From Nymphaea colorata (Eukaryota; Streptophyta; Magnoliopsida; Nymphaeales; Nymphaeaceae), in assembly GCF_008831285.2 (NCBI RefSeq), contig NC_045149.1:14534629-14591577 (forward strand): DNA of 56,949 bases, read 5' to 3'. How positions within the stretch are numbered: the stretch's first letter is position 1; each line of letters begins with the position of its first letter. The notes under the pieces are model-generated. The model did not search any database. It was not told where the DNA came from and saw nothing but the letters and a program-made list of their open reading frames with translations. Shown one piece after another: positions 31,040 to 43,560 of the stretch. The translations under genes and the position numbers were made by a program.

Positions 31040-32640
31040 TAAGTTACAGTGAACGGATCGGATATAGTTCTGATATGGTTCAGATCCACATACGTTCTTT
31101 TTTCCGAAGGGCGAAGGGAGGTTGACGGTAAACATGGGTCGCGTTGCGGTAGAGACCAAGTCATTGTAAGTTGGATAATTATTTAGGTTCAAATTGGACC
31201 TGCATCTGATGCAAGGGGAACTGACCATGCATGACCGGTTCGAGTTTGAAAGAGAGGTTTGAAACAAAGCTAAGTCATAACCCTATAAGGATTAACATTC
31301 GAGAAATATTTTTTTGAGCGAGCTGATGAATAACAATCCATCATTAGAAAGAGGCCCGAAGGCTTTCCCATATGTGGTCTTTCTCTTCTTTTGATATTTT
31401 TAATTTTTATTTTAAAAATATTTTTTTCATCAAATTCGATTCACAAAAGATTCCAATACCAATTCGATTTAGCGAATTTCTTAGCCATTTGGCTTTAAGA
31501 TTTCGATTCAGAAATAAAGTTCCTACGTTTATTCATAACCTTAAATGCATACTCAAACGTTTACAAAGTTAAATAAACGAAGAGTTCCAAATCAAATTGG
31601 CCAAACTAGGCACATCCTGTCCATTATCAGCCAGGCTTGGTAATTTCAGGCATTATTAGACTCATGAAATAAGTAACCTTGTCCAGCTATCAAACAATAC
31701 AATATGCCAGTCAGAATAATAAATTTCATGGCTGCACGGAGCAACAACGCAATTGCAAAAGAAATTTGAAGAAAACTAAACATCTGTCAAATTTACAGCC
31801 ATATGAACATCATGGATGTACAGAGACGTATCGTAGAAACCACAAGTAATGTGCCTGGAAGAGACTAGTGAACATGAAAACGGTGTCTCCTCCTCGACCT
31901 GTAACAGTAGCGAACACTTCAGGTACAATGCAGATAAAGATAATAGCGCGAAGGCAGGTCATAGAGTTGGAGCAAGAAATCTACTTTTTTGTTGCAAATC
32001 TATTTATCTTTCTATGTTTGTGATATTAGTTTCTCACTTATTTTATTCTCATATTTTTAGTTTTTAAAAATTTTAAAAAATTTACCATATTTTTCATATT
32101 TTTTTCAAGCTCTCAGAATTATATAAAAAAAAAAGCTTGTCATTTAAAAATTCAAAACCTTATTTGTGACTATGATTAAGAGAAATCACTATTTTGGAGT
32201 TCATAGATCAAAATTTCTAGCTGTTTCAAAGAGCAAACCAAATAGAGATAGCACTCACATAACACAACCTGTAGCCAAACAACATGAGCACAAGCAACCA
32301 ATACTGAGTGTGTGGGTTGTTGCTAGGTTTTTTTTTAAGAAGTGAGTAGAAGGACGCCCCCAAGTTCTCAGGCATTGTTATGAACGAGACCGAAAAAAAA
32401 AGCGAAGGACGAAAAGTAGAAGACGATCATCCTCCTAACAACAGTGCCAAGAAGAAAAAGCTTTTAAAACAAATGGGAGGATTCTAAAAGCCTCTTCAAG
32501 CTTAGGAATAAAAAAGTTGAGCAGTGAATTATATTGCAACGTATAATATTTAACAATAGATAAATCTGAAGCTCAACATTCAGACACAAAGATAAAACAT
32601 ACTCTATGTACAAGACAGTTTGACGGTGAGCCCCTCTGTC
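31040..32640. other. RPA2 upstream region
   Basis: Intergenic DNA. Beyond about 31270 it is AT-rich and contains no recognisable gene. Its right end (32305-32620) is the second copy of the 25557-25960 repeat. Confidence 0.5.
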
Positions 32641-33060
32641 ACGCCCGTAACTTTTAGAAAGGGCAGTTTATGAACTTTGTGAAACTAAAGCGTGTTTTTC
32701 CAATACTACGTAATGTTTGGGTCGATTCTGAAAGTTTGTTGAGAGGGAAAGTTTATCGAATCCTACCCGCCTCTTTCCTTATTTCACTCTTCAGCGCGGA
32801 CAAAATTTCTGCCTGCCCGTTAGGACATAATATATTTTTTTTTCCCTTGCCCCGTTGCCCGTGGAGAAGGCTCGTCTTCCTCTTGCAGAAGCTCTCCCGC
32901 ATCCAGCTGCTCACGTCTGCATCAGCTCCTCTTCCTCATCCCTGTCGAGGTAAGGCACCGGCTTGCCTGTTTCTATCGCGTTTTATTCTCACGTCTGCCT
33001 GTGTTTCCTGTCTGCCTTTCCCCAAATCGCAGCCCTAGTCGTCTTATTCGCCCTTTTAAC
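32640..33060 (+). other. GC-richer stretch, possible non-coding first exon
   Basis: A locally GC- and pyrimidine-rich stretch, including CTCTTGCAGAAGCTCTCCCG, ends in a good donor (GAGGTAAGG near 32947). This resembles a plant 5' UTR exon feeding the plus-strand exon-like segments downstream. An open frame from 32670 has no recognisable domain and I do not call it a gene. Confidence 0.3.
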
Positions 33061-34960
33061 ATGAGGAGGGTCGTTTTAGATATGCTTTATCTTTGAAAAA
33101 GTAGATGATATTTGTTTCTAAGCCCAACTGATTGTGTCATTGAACATCTTACGGTGGCCAAAATTTATTGGATCTTTGTTGCCTTTTCTGTATTTGAGGA
33201 ACATGTGATCACTATCCTCATTAGCTTGCTCACACATGACGGTAAGGGTTCTCCTTGAGGTTCAGACAAATCGCCGATTTGCAGAGGCAGACCCAGCTAT
33301 GCATCCGGCTGCCCTCCTCTTTCCAAACCCTCTCCTCTTTTAAGTCTGGCCACTTCCATCTCCTCCGATTAAAACATGTCATATCATATCATAGGGCTCT
33401 TGGCTCCCTTCACTTTGAGCTCCACATAGGATTTACCAAGTTGGACAAGTTTCATATACTAATAGGTAATTGAATTTAGAGAATTGTTGATTTTGTTGGA
33501 GAACGTGTGAAGGCTTCATGTTGACCTCAGCTTCATTCCAAAACTTCTTTACCATGCACCTCTTTATTTCGCACCCATTCAAGAGACAGAGCGGTTTCAA
33601 TAGTTGAAAAATTTTTGAGGATCAGTCCCTGCTCACCTTCAATGTTTAGCACCTGTGTTCGTGTTCATTGACAGTAGCCGTTAGCCGAAGAGATTGTCCA
33701 TTTCATTCTTCATTCTTCTCTCGTTGTTTATCATGACAAGAACCGGTAAGCATCTTACCGGTTTATATCTACCTGTGAAGTTGTGCATGTGAATCTAGAT
33801 TATTTCAACAGTTGGTAGCAGAGCCGGTTAATGCCCTATATCATGTCTTCTTTGTTTGGAACCTTATGGGAGAGCAGTAGATATCTGTCCACCTTACAGA
33901 TCAACGAGGGACGGCGTCCACCGGCGGTCTCTCCCACATAGGGATCTCTCTTTTTGTCCCCTTAAGCTCCTTTATTTTATTAGAGGCCTCATTGAAGCAG
34001 GAAATATGGTTAAACTGATGATAAAAAGATGATTCCTTATTGTCTTCTTTCTGCTCCTATTTCCTTTAGTGATTATTAAATTGTCTCTTAATCTTTAAAT
34101 ACTGAAACCCCACAGTGATCACATTTTTCTTTTTTTAAAATAAAAAGCTATTGGCCCACAGATCTCTTCTCACAGCATTTCTTGCCTGTGACTCCGTTGT
34201 TAGGTACTGGCAGCGCTCAGTCACTAGCATTTGCTCCAGTAGCAGATTTTTACATCCGAAAGGGCACTTATATATATCTATATATATAATATTTGAATAT
34301 GTTAATGTGAAAAGAAACAAAAATTGAAGGGCTGATGTGGGCAGTTCATATGTGGCTCCGTCACTGATTTGCGTTCAGTTTCAATCAGTATGGACGGCTT
34401 TTCAGCCTTTGCTCCTGATCTCATTCTAATGCATTTGTTTTGTGGTGTTACAATCTGTTGGATGCCTTTTTAAAAATTTTGAAATTTTAATTAGAAAGCC
34501 GTTTTGATATTTAAATGTTAACATAAATACAGTAAAATACTACTGGGTTGTATGATCAAAATGTCAAAGTTAAAAAGGCTGCATATTGTTAAAATCAATG
34601 CATTATAGCAGATGTGATCATCTCACTATTGGCTAAGATAGGAATGCAGCCAAAATTGTTGCTGTCAGCCTGTGACCTATTGGTCACAACAACACCTTCC
34701 AGCTATGAACTAGAGTGCTTTGGAAAAGGGTCTGCTTACAACATGGATGTTATATGAATATCAGACTTTCATACATTGTTTTTCTTTGTTGGTTGCTAAA
34801 TACTTTTATCTGTTTAGTTATATTTGGGCCTATCCATTGTACTTCCTAGCATTAATGATATTATTGGCTTTTGCTTCAAATTGTATGGTTTCTTCTCCTA
34901 TCCTTGCCTAGTTCCAAATATTGCTTAGATCTTTCCTGTAATTCTGCTTTTCTTGTATTT
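33061..34960. other. Non-coding stretch
   Basis: No coding exon is supported. The segment from about 34060 to 34350 is repeated at about 40425-40800, including the phrase TCAGTCACTAGCATTTGCTC. Confidence 0.5.
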
Positions 34961-36640
34961 GCAGTTATGACTTGTGACCTAATTTTACTGATGGCGGGTC
35001 ATTTTTGTCGTGAGAAAGGGAAGGCTCAATGAGGCAGCACATTATTGTAGACAGGCTTTAGCAGTCGTCATCTGGTATGCATTTTTTTCCTTGTCTTCTT
35101 CCTTTCCTTCTTAATTGGTGGACTGCACTTGTCTAAAAATGTTTCCCCTTAATGCAGCCCCAATTAATTGTCATAGTAACCTTTGGGAATGCGATGAAGG
35201 TTCATGGTCCATTACAAGAAGTGAGTTACTTTGTTCTTTGAAGAGGAAATCTGTTTTCTATAAATTCTATAGAATAACATAGTGTGATTTCTTTGCTAAT
35301 GTACTTTAAATTTGGTTTTCTTTTTATTTGTATTATTCTTGCCCTGTGTGCTTGAGTGTTGTATGTTCATCTTGGCTGCAAGCATTTTGTGTTTTGATCT
35401 TCTTGCTAGTGATTATAGTTTTCTGAAGTTTCTGGGTTTTTTACTGACCTTTAATAGTTTAATTAGGAAAAATTGTTTTTGAGAACTTTTATTCTGTTAT
35501 ACTTTGTACAGAAATTGGGAAGAATAAAAAAATACCAAAATTGTTCAAAAAATTCTGAATTTTGGTTTTCTAAAATCCTCTACTTCTGTAGAGTAAAAAT
35601 ATCCCTAGTTTTCATATCGGTTCTTTACAATATAATGTCTTTTTAACCCAGATTTGTGAACCTTTCAGAAATCGAAAAGTCTGCCTCTGTTTTATATCCA
35701 AACACTTTTTTACTTTCGCTTTCTGCAGACAGCCTTACATTCAGAGTCTAACAGTGTCCAATCCCATGATTGTCATCATCATTTCCCTAATGATTTTACG
35801 AAAGCCACTGCATAGGACTGGTTTATCCTGGGCTTCGTTCAAGGAAAGAGAAGAACTTAACCTAAACCTCTTGTAAAATCAGTTGATGACCTAACATTTA
35901 TGAGAACTTGTCACCCTTAAACCAACCTTTTATGTAGAATATCATACTTTTGTGGGAAAGTTGGTGAAGTTCGTTCTTCTACTCAGTCTACCCATCTTGT
36001 TTTGCATTCACCCATCTCTTTAGGGAGTAGAGCTTATGCCTCCTGGTGATATACCATTTGATGTCAAGAACATTTGTAAAATAATTTTTTTTTAATTTTG
36101 CTTAAAAACATTTTAAAAATGTCTTCGCTCATAATGATATGTCTTTGCTTTACTCTTAGTATCTTCTCGAGTAGGAGAAACTTTCAAGTTTTTGTTGTCA
36201 ATCAATGGAAGAGGAAAGCTGAAAAAATCCTGGATTTGAACAATAAGGAAAACTCCTATGAAGCTGAGAAAGTCAAGACTAGGAAATGCTATTGACTCTG
36301 GTGTTCAAACATTTGCAAGGATTTAGCCTGAAAATATATTGAGAGAGAAGCCACAATGCTCTGTAAGATCTTGGCAGGTAGCAAAATGAGTGTTGAGAGA
36401 TGGGCTCGGGGCTTGTGTAGTTGTTCATCTGAGTCAGTAATCAAGAGTACCGGGTAGGCATAAAGCTGATTTATGTCTATTTCGCGAAGATAATGGCTTA
36501 TGAACCTTTGGCTCGTTGAAAACCCGTAAGGTGAAGCGGGTTGGACACGTGACAAAGCTACACATAACCACCAAAGCAGTGGAGCTTCGTAGTAGCCTTT
36601 GAGGTGGTGAGGTATTCCCTCAAAGGTGAAGGTCGGCCTG

Positions 36641-36707
36641 AAAAAAAAAAATCAAAAGGCAAAAAGCTGAATGCAAAAAAAAAAAAAAAAAAAAAGAAAA
36701 AAAAAAG
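36641..36707 (+). repeat. A-rich tract, possible retroposon tail
   Basis: Two long A runs (about 11 and more than 20 bases) separated by a short linker follow a non-repetitive stretch with no clear gene. A poly(A)-ended retroposon is possible. I found no tRNA-like A and B boxes and no reverse transcriptase, so the origin is open. Confidence 0.35.
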
Positions 36708-37756
36708 GTGTCTGCCAAGAGATGAAAGACATGAAGGCTGAACTCGCAGGAATTGAATGTAACGATCTTTTGTGGATGTGTGAATTTGGGGTCAATATCT
36801 GCTCCTTTTTTTTGATTACCTAAGATGTCGAGGATGATTCCTTTATGTTCACATTTTGGAAATTGAAAGATATCCCTTCTAGAGGTTCAACGACATTGAT
36901 GCGAAATGAATCCTAATCCTTGTATGGTACTATGGGTAAGTGAATGACATATTATTTGCACAACACGAGCACTTAAGTTTATGAGTTAAAGTGATAATTT
37001 TGAACTATTTCAAAGTAAAATTTGACATCTCTTGTTATGTTTCGAGGTTTTCTAGGCATAAGAGGAACTAAACGATCCCCTTTGGTCTTGAAAGGTGTTT
37101 GCCATTTCATTAACAAACCACTAGTCCGTTCATGGAATAGATGAAACTCTTCAAACCTAGTCCACTCATACTGAATGTGACAATTTGTCCATCTTTTCTT
37201 TTGTCTTCAAAGAGATCATTTGGGAACCTGACCCATAATTCCATCTTAACCGAGTGTCTTCAACCCGTTGAAATGTCTTCAACCTGTTTTTCAATGACAT
37301 AACCCAGACTTAGGGAAGATCTCTTATTGGTCGATCTTGAACTGTGACATTTTTGAAAAATTTTATCCTTTAAAGTTGTATGAGTTTTGTTCCTGGCTTC
37401 ATCTAATATTTGTCTTGGCTTGCAATACATGGTTTTGCAAAATGGGGTGGAGTTATTCTTCATCGTCACCAACCACCCTCACATGCCTTTGCGCTGTCGC
37501 CTTCATAGTTTTGGACCAGGTTAGTATTCAGTTTCTTCTTGTTTCTTCTTGTGTCTTATTAGTTGAGTGTCATGGATATTTTGACTAGTATGTGTTTGTT
37601 TATCCATAAATCAAGATAGTATCCTGCATTGGGGAAAAATTATGATATTATTGAATTTTTTCTCATTGATGCTATTTATGCTGTGTCACTAGGCTGGCTG
37701 AATGACCTACTCCCCGTCGATTGAGGCTGTTGCTTTTAATCCAGTTCTTCCCATTC

Positions 37757-37832
37757 CCACGAGATGCTTTTCCTACATTGGAGGAGAAGGTGAGCCACGA
37801 GATGTTTTTCCTACATTGGAGGAGAAGGTGAG
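37757..37832 (+). repeat. 38-bp tandem duplication spanning a splice donor
   Basis: CCACGAGATG(C/T)TTTTCC and the following GGAGGAGAAGGTGAG occur twice, 38 bp apart (37757 and 37795). The GTGAGC-type donor at the end of the exon-like segment is thereby duplicated. Confidence 0.85.
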
Positions 37833-39129
37833 CTGAGGTTGGTCCACAATTATGTCAGAATGTAAGTTTTTTAGGCTTGAAAATGACACAGCTAATGCTT
37901 ATTTCAGAATGTTGTGGAAAGCTTGTTTGGTTTTTGATGATTTGCTTTTGGTTTTTGATGTTCTTATCCAGGTAAGGCCCAGGATCATGAACTAAAAGGT
38001 GAACCAGTAATCTTTTTTTTCCCAAGAATAATTCCTAACACTTGATATGGCAAGCATTTTATGCATTGCATGAATTCTTGAACCTGATCCTAACATTCTG
38101 GGTTTTCCTGAACTGCCCAGGCCTGTTGTGGTTGGCGAACCAAGAGCCTTTGATGCCATTCACCATTCAACGATAACTGTTCTAGAAAAACCAAAGTACT
38201 TAATACAACCAGAGTTGGCTGTGGAATTGGTTAAAGACATCCTTAGGAATGTGTTGTTGATGTACTGAACACGAAATAATGCCTTTACTTTTCATGTTTG
38301 TTGTGGTTTAAAGCATATGGAAGATATGACTCAGGGTCGTCTCTGTCATGAACATGTGTGTGTGTGTCTCTCTCTCATACCCAAGTAGAAAGACACATGC
38401 ACGTGCACAAGTACTGAAAAACATGTATTTGTTGATGTGTAGCTAGCGCTTGAATTCGTGGCATTTATAAAATATCACAATGCAGGTGGATATGGCTGAT
38501 TGGTGTATTTTATGGGCCCACTGTTCAAACGTGCATATGTTTTTATTAGAGCTAACATGTCAATTCATACAGTTAAAAGCATTAATAGAAGCAAATTCTT
38601 GTTCTTTCCTACAAATGATATGTGCCTCATAGAGGGAGGGAGTTATGCAAGTTTTTTGTCCATGCAGGTGATTGCCTTTTCTTAGCTGCAAAGTCAGATG
38701 GGACTCCTCATCTCCTGAAGGCTGCTTTTGAAAATTGCCATAAGCACAACTTTCAATTTTCCTATTTTCTTTCTGCTGTGAGCATCTGTCGCTTTGGCCC
38801 TATTGAATTTTATTGGTATAGTCATCATGGCCAGTGACCATGCTGCAACAGAAGATGCCACATATTATTTGGCCTTCATCTTGATCAAAAGAGAAACAGA
38901 TTATGAATCACGGTGTGGATCAAATTGCTGGCAAACTGATTCTATTCAGTGGATATAGACTTGTCATCTATCACTTTTTTGTTATTTTCTCAAGTCTTTT
39001 AAGATTTTTCTTATTTTATATATTATTTATTGTTTGACTCTAAGCCCAACTGATTGAGTCATTGAGTCAGCCAATTCACCAAATGGGCACCCTAACCAAT
39101 TTGATTAGTGAGATTTTTTATGCCACTGA

Positions 39130-40330
39130 TTAAGATTGTTGTTGACAGGAAAAATGCTCATTGGCATACTTGATTCTTACCAAAACTATATTGGGGAGCA
39201 CAAGGAGCAAGTCATTGATGCTGTTACACTGACGACAGCATCTATGCCCTTGTAAGTTTTAAGTACTTTATATGTGTAGTTGCTTTTCTACCAACTAGAT
39301 GCGCACATGTATAGATCTTGTTCATGCTTGCTAGTGGTATTCAAAATTCTTGGACTATACAATTGATGACATGCCTATTGGTAAGCATTTATTTTTTATG
39401 AAAATCAGTTTTTTAATTATTCCCATCTTGTTACATATGAAAAATAATGCATATTTTTTTGCGTGATCAGGAGTATAATGATTGGTATTCATCTTGTTGG
39501 ATCTTGTTGTTCTTAAATTGTCGACGTTGGGCCTGGCATTGATTGGTTCTGTTTGATATTTCAGTGGGTTGGAGATGCGCTCATTTGGGATCCAAATGTA
39601 GTATGAAGTTTATGGTTAGACAAGACCATCTTTTTTTAGGAAAAAGGAAGCACTTCCCTGAATATGTCATTCACCGGCAATACCGTCTCATATCCAGACG
39701 GGACACCCATTGGTAGACGGAGGCCGTAAGGATACCATCACGACAGTGATGGCGGAGGTACAAGCATATCTCTCTCTCTCCTTCATCCGTTAGATGATGG
39801 CAAGACCTCGGTTAGGCTTATCTCTCTCTCTCTCTCTCACACACACACTCATGCCAATGCCAACAACTGGAATTCTGCAACAATATGCGTTTTCTAAATA
39901 TCAATTGTGGACGGATTAAGTACTGGAAGGCTTCTCCGAAGGGCATGACCTTGTGCCAAGGAGACCTTGGTTGACAAGGTCTGGTGTGGTGAAAAAATCA
40001 GGACTGGTGTGGTGATCCTCTTGAACTTGTGGTTTTTCAATGCATCCTTACAGACAAATCAATAATAAAGAAAACCCAACTCCGATTTAACAAATGAAAC
40101 CAGTAACACATTCTATGAAACGAATAAATTCTAGGTCATGCAATTTTTCTGTGCACCACAATATATATGCGTTATGCAGTTATGCAGTCATATCCGAGTG
40201 TATATGATTATATAGTGCACTACTCACATCCGAGTGGGTGGTAAGTTTTAGCAATTTGTGTATGAATTTATGATTGAAATTAATTGTTTTATAATTGTTT
40301 CTAAAATTAATGTTTTTCGTTTTTGACCAA
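39130..40330 (+). repeat. Duplicated module M1
   Basis: Contains the GEHKEQVIDAVTL exon-like peptide, then shared text including CATATCCAGACGGG and a CT/CA microsatellite near 39815-39850. The same module recurs at 41930-43560 (+) and 44690-46040 (-). The end, 40250-40325, also matches 43767-43850 inverted. Confidence 0.8.
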
Positions 40331-40424
40331 GTCCATCATTCAATTTTGCCTAGCAAGTTCGTAGAGTGAACATTGTGGCGAACACACTAATACTCTCTTC
40401 TTTATGCTCCTCTTCCCTTTAGAG

Positions 40425-41400
40425 GTTATTAAATTGTCTCTTAATTTTCAAATACTAAACTCCACCAGAGATCACAATTTTTTTTTTTAAAGCTATTGAC
40501 CCACAGATCTCTCCTCACAGCATTTCTCGTCTGTGATTCCGGTACCGGCAAGGCTCAGTCACTAGCATTTGCTCCAGTAGTCGATTTTCATATCCGAAAG
40601 GGCACTTTTATATATATATATATATATATATATGGTACCGGCAAGGCTCAGTCACTAGCATTTGCTCCAGTAGCGATTTTCATATCCGAAAGGGCACTTT
40701 TATATATATATATATATATAAAACAGAGCAAATATTTGAATATGTTCATGTGAAAATAAAGAAACATTGAAGGGATGATGTTGGCAGTTCATATGTGGCT
40801 CAGTCATTGATTTGCTCAGTTGCTTGAGTGTTGTATGTTCATCTTAGGTGCAACCATTTTGTGTTTTGATTATAGTTTTCTGAATTTTCTGTGATCTTTA
40901 CTGACCTTTAATAGTTTAATTAGGAAAAATTGTTTTTGAGAACTTCTATTCTATTCTGTTTTATACAGAAATTTGGGCAGAATAAAAAAAATAAAAAAAA
41001 TACCAAAATTGTTCAAAAAATTCTGAATTTTGGTTTTTTAAAATCCTCTACTTCTGTAGTGTAAAAAAATCCTTAGTTTTCATATCGTCTCTTTACAATA
41101 TAATATCTTTTTAACCCAGATTTGTGAACCTGTCAGAAACCAAAAGTGTGCCTTCTTCGTTCGATTTTGAACTGTGACATTTTTGAAAAGTTCTATGCTT
41201 TGAATATGCTTTGAAGTTGCATGAGTTTTGTTCCTGGCTTCATCTAATATTTGTCTTGGCTTGCAAAATGGGGTGGAGAGTGCAAGTTTTTTAGGCATGA
41301 AAATGACACAGCTAACACTTATTTCAGTTAACTTATTTCAGAAAGTCGTGGAAGGCTTGTTTTTAGATTTGTTATTGGTTTTTGATGTTGATGTTGTTGC
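40425..41400 (+). repeat. Diverged, compressed copy of 34.06-37.5 kb
   Basis: About 40425-40800 matches 34060-34350. About 40820-41120 matches parts of 35350-35670. About 41160-41290 matches 37330-37455. Intervening parts are missing. This is an older direct duplication with deletions. Confidence 0.8.
40541..40720 (+). repeat. 93-bp tandem duplication with TA microsatellites
   Basis: GGTACCGGCAAGGCTCAG starts at 40541 and again at 40634. Each unit ends in a run of TA. The single-copy relative at about 34210-34290 lacks the duplication, so it arose in this copy. Confidence 0.9.
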
Positions 41401-41439
41401 TGCAGGCCCAGGATCATGAACTAGAAGGTGAACAGTGCT

Positions 41440-41930
41440 GTGAATCAAATTGGTTAGGGTGCCCATTTGGTGAGTTGGCTGATTCAGTGACTCAATCAGT
41501 TGGGTACTATAAGAATTCAAGCACTAGCTGCACATCAACAAATACATGTTTTTTCAGTACTTGTGCACGTGCACATGTGTCTTTCTACTTGGTATGAGAA
41601 AGAGACACACGCACATGTTCATGACAGAGACCCTGATTCATATCTTCCATATGCTTTAAACCACAACAAACATTATGCATTAAACCACATAAAAAGAAAA
41701 GGCATTATTTCGTGTTTAGTAAATCAACAACACATTCCTAAGGATGCCTTCAACCGACTCTAACGCCAACTCTGGTTGTATTAAGTACTTTGGTTTTTAA
41801 TGGCATCAGAGGCTCCTGGTTCACCAACAGGACAGGCGACCAAGTTCAGGAAAACCCAAAATGTTAGGATCAAGTTCACGAATTCGTGCAACACATAAGA
41901 TGCTTGTCATATCAAGTGTTAGGAATTGTT
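41440..41930 (-). repeat. Inverted copy of 38.0-39.1 kb
   Basis: About 41440-41500 is the reverse complement of 39050-39108, and about 41700-41930 of 38020-38270, including the segment encoding KPKYLIQPELAVEL. A stretch of the exon is missing in this copy. At about 41930 the match switches abruptly to the direct orientation of 39150 onward. Confidence 0.83.
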
Positions 41931-43560
41931 CTTGGGGATGATTTTTACCAAAACTGGTTTGGGGAGCACAAGGAGCAAATCATTGATGCTGTTACACTTG
42001 TGTGTGGTATTCAGCATCTATGTGTTCCACTTACCTCAGTGCTTAGTGGATTGGACAATTGTTGTGAATTTGGTAAACTTATTAATCTCATTTAGACTGA
42101 CTATGTTCTCCTGTCTTGTTTTTCTTCGCATGACTATGATTAAAAGTCTTCTTTATAGCTATGTATTTCTGTAATCTACTTTCATAGCAATAATGTCTTG
42201 TATTAGTGAGTGTAATAATGGTAAATTTGTCCGTTGTTGCAAGGTTGTAGATTCAATGTAAGATGATAAGGTGCTAGAAGTTGTAGATCCTAGCTGATGA
42301 TGGGAATCCCCTTGTAAGTTTTAAGTATTCTTTACAATTATGTAATTTATATGTGCAGTGCTTTTCTACTAACTAGATGTGCACATGTATGGATCTTGTT
42401 CATGCTTGGTGTTCAAAATTCATGGACAACACAACTGATGACATGCCCATTGGTAAGCATTTGTTTTTTATGAAAATCAGTTTTTTAATTCTTCCCATCT
42501 TGTTCCATATGAAAAAGCATTTTTTTTTTTGCGTGATCGGGGGTATAATGATGGATCTTATTGTTCTTTAAATTTTATTTTGCTTATCCATGTTGGGCCT
42601 GGCATTGATCAGTTCTGTTTGATATTTCAATGGGTTGGATATGCCCTCATTTGGGATCCAAATGTAGTATTGTAGTATGAGTTTATGGTTAGACAAGACC
42701 ATCCTTTTTTAGGAAAAAAGGATCTGCGTCTCATATCCAGACAGGGCACCCATCGGTAGACGGCGGCAGCAGACCACTACCAATAGGCTGGTAGAGCGGT
42801 AAGTAGATTATCCATCGGCGATCAGTGATGGCAGCCTAGGTACAAGCATCTCTCTCTATTTTGTTAGAAATGAGGGCTGGCCAAAAGGCCCCCTGTTTTC
42901 AGGCCTATTCTCTCTCTCTCTCTCACTCGGTAGACGCTCATGCCGATCTCGACCTGCATCCATTTACTTTTTTTATTTTGATTTTTTTTTCTAAATATTT
43001 ACTTTTTCGATTTCGATTTTTTTTTTCTCAATATCGATTGACGATGGATTAAGCAGTCTAAGGCTTGTCGAAGGGCATGACCTTGGTTGACAAGGCAGAG
43101 CTTGTGGCGACGACCTTAGTGTCTCTAGCGAAAGGTAGTGTGGTAAAAAAATGAGGAATGGTGTGGTGATCCTCTTGAACTTGTGGTTTTACGGGTTCAA
43201 TTCTGGATGTTGACATAGTTGAGAAACCAACTGAAGCCAACGCAATTACTCTAGCGTACCGAACAATTTAAATGGTGGTGCATCCTTACAGACACATCGT
43301 AATAAAGAAAACCTAACTCCGATTTAACAAATGAAACCGAGTAAAATGAAAACTTTTCTACCGGCAGCCTAACACATTCTATGAAATGAAAATTCTAGGC
43401 CATGCAGTTTTTCTGTGCACCACAATATATATGCGTTTATGCAGTCATATCCGAGTGTGTATAATTGTATAATGCACTAGAATTATTGAGTAAATATGAT
43501 TATTAACATTACGTTCGATTAGTGTGATCACCACAATATTATTTTCTCAAGTTTGTTGAT
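41930..43560 (+). repeat. Duplicated module M2, left arm of an inverted duplication
   Basis: Direct relative of 39150-40250 and inverted relative of 44690-46040. Shared landmarks with the right arm include the GEHKEQ peptide region, the TCATATCCAGAC text, and GTGTGATCACCACAATATTATTTTCTC near 43520 (in two parts). I see no intact gene. Confidence 0.82.

Larger units (their letters stand above)
34963..39250 (+). pseudogene. Decayed spliced gene of unknown identity
   Basis: Several plus-strand segments are bounded by AG and GT and open in one frame: 35157-35219 (PQLIVIVTFGNAMKVHG), 37444-37520 (ends AVAFIVLDQ before gttagt), 37691-37789 (SIEAVAFNPVLPIPTR), 38122-38267 (PVVVGEPRAFDAIHHS, then KPKYLIQPELAVELVKDILR), 38669-38780 (CLFLAAKSDGTPHLLKAAF) and 39149-39250 (GEHKEQVIDAVTL). 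I could not connect them into one frame and stops occur between candidates. Pieces are duplicated at 40.4-43.1 kb, so this is likely a degraded gene. I do not recognise the family. Confidence 0.35.

Noticed and set aside
31190-31260. Possible tRNA-like GGTTCGAGTTT motif
   Set aside because: Only a B-box-like fragment is present. No A box, acceptor stem or cloverleaf pairing could be found.
32670-33038. 122-codon open frame as a gene
   Set aside because: No domain is recognised, composition is low-complexity, and a strong splice donor lies inside it. It fits a 5' untranslated exon better.
36400-36640. SINE body before the A-rich tract
   Set aside because: I could not find spaced A and B boxes or flanking duplications, so I list only the A tract.
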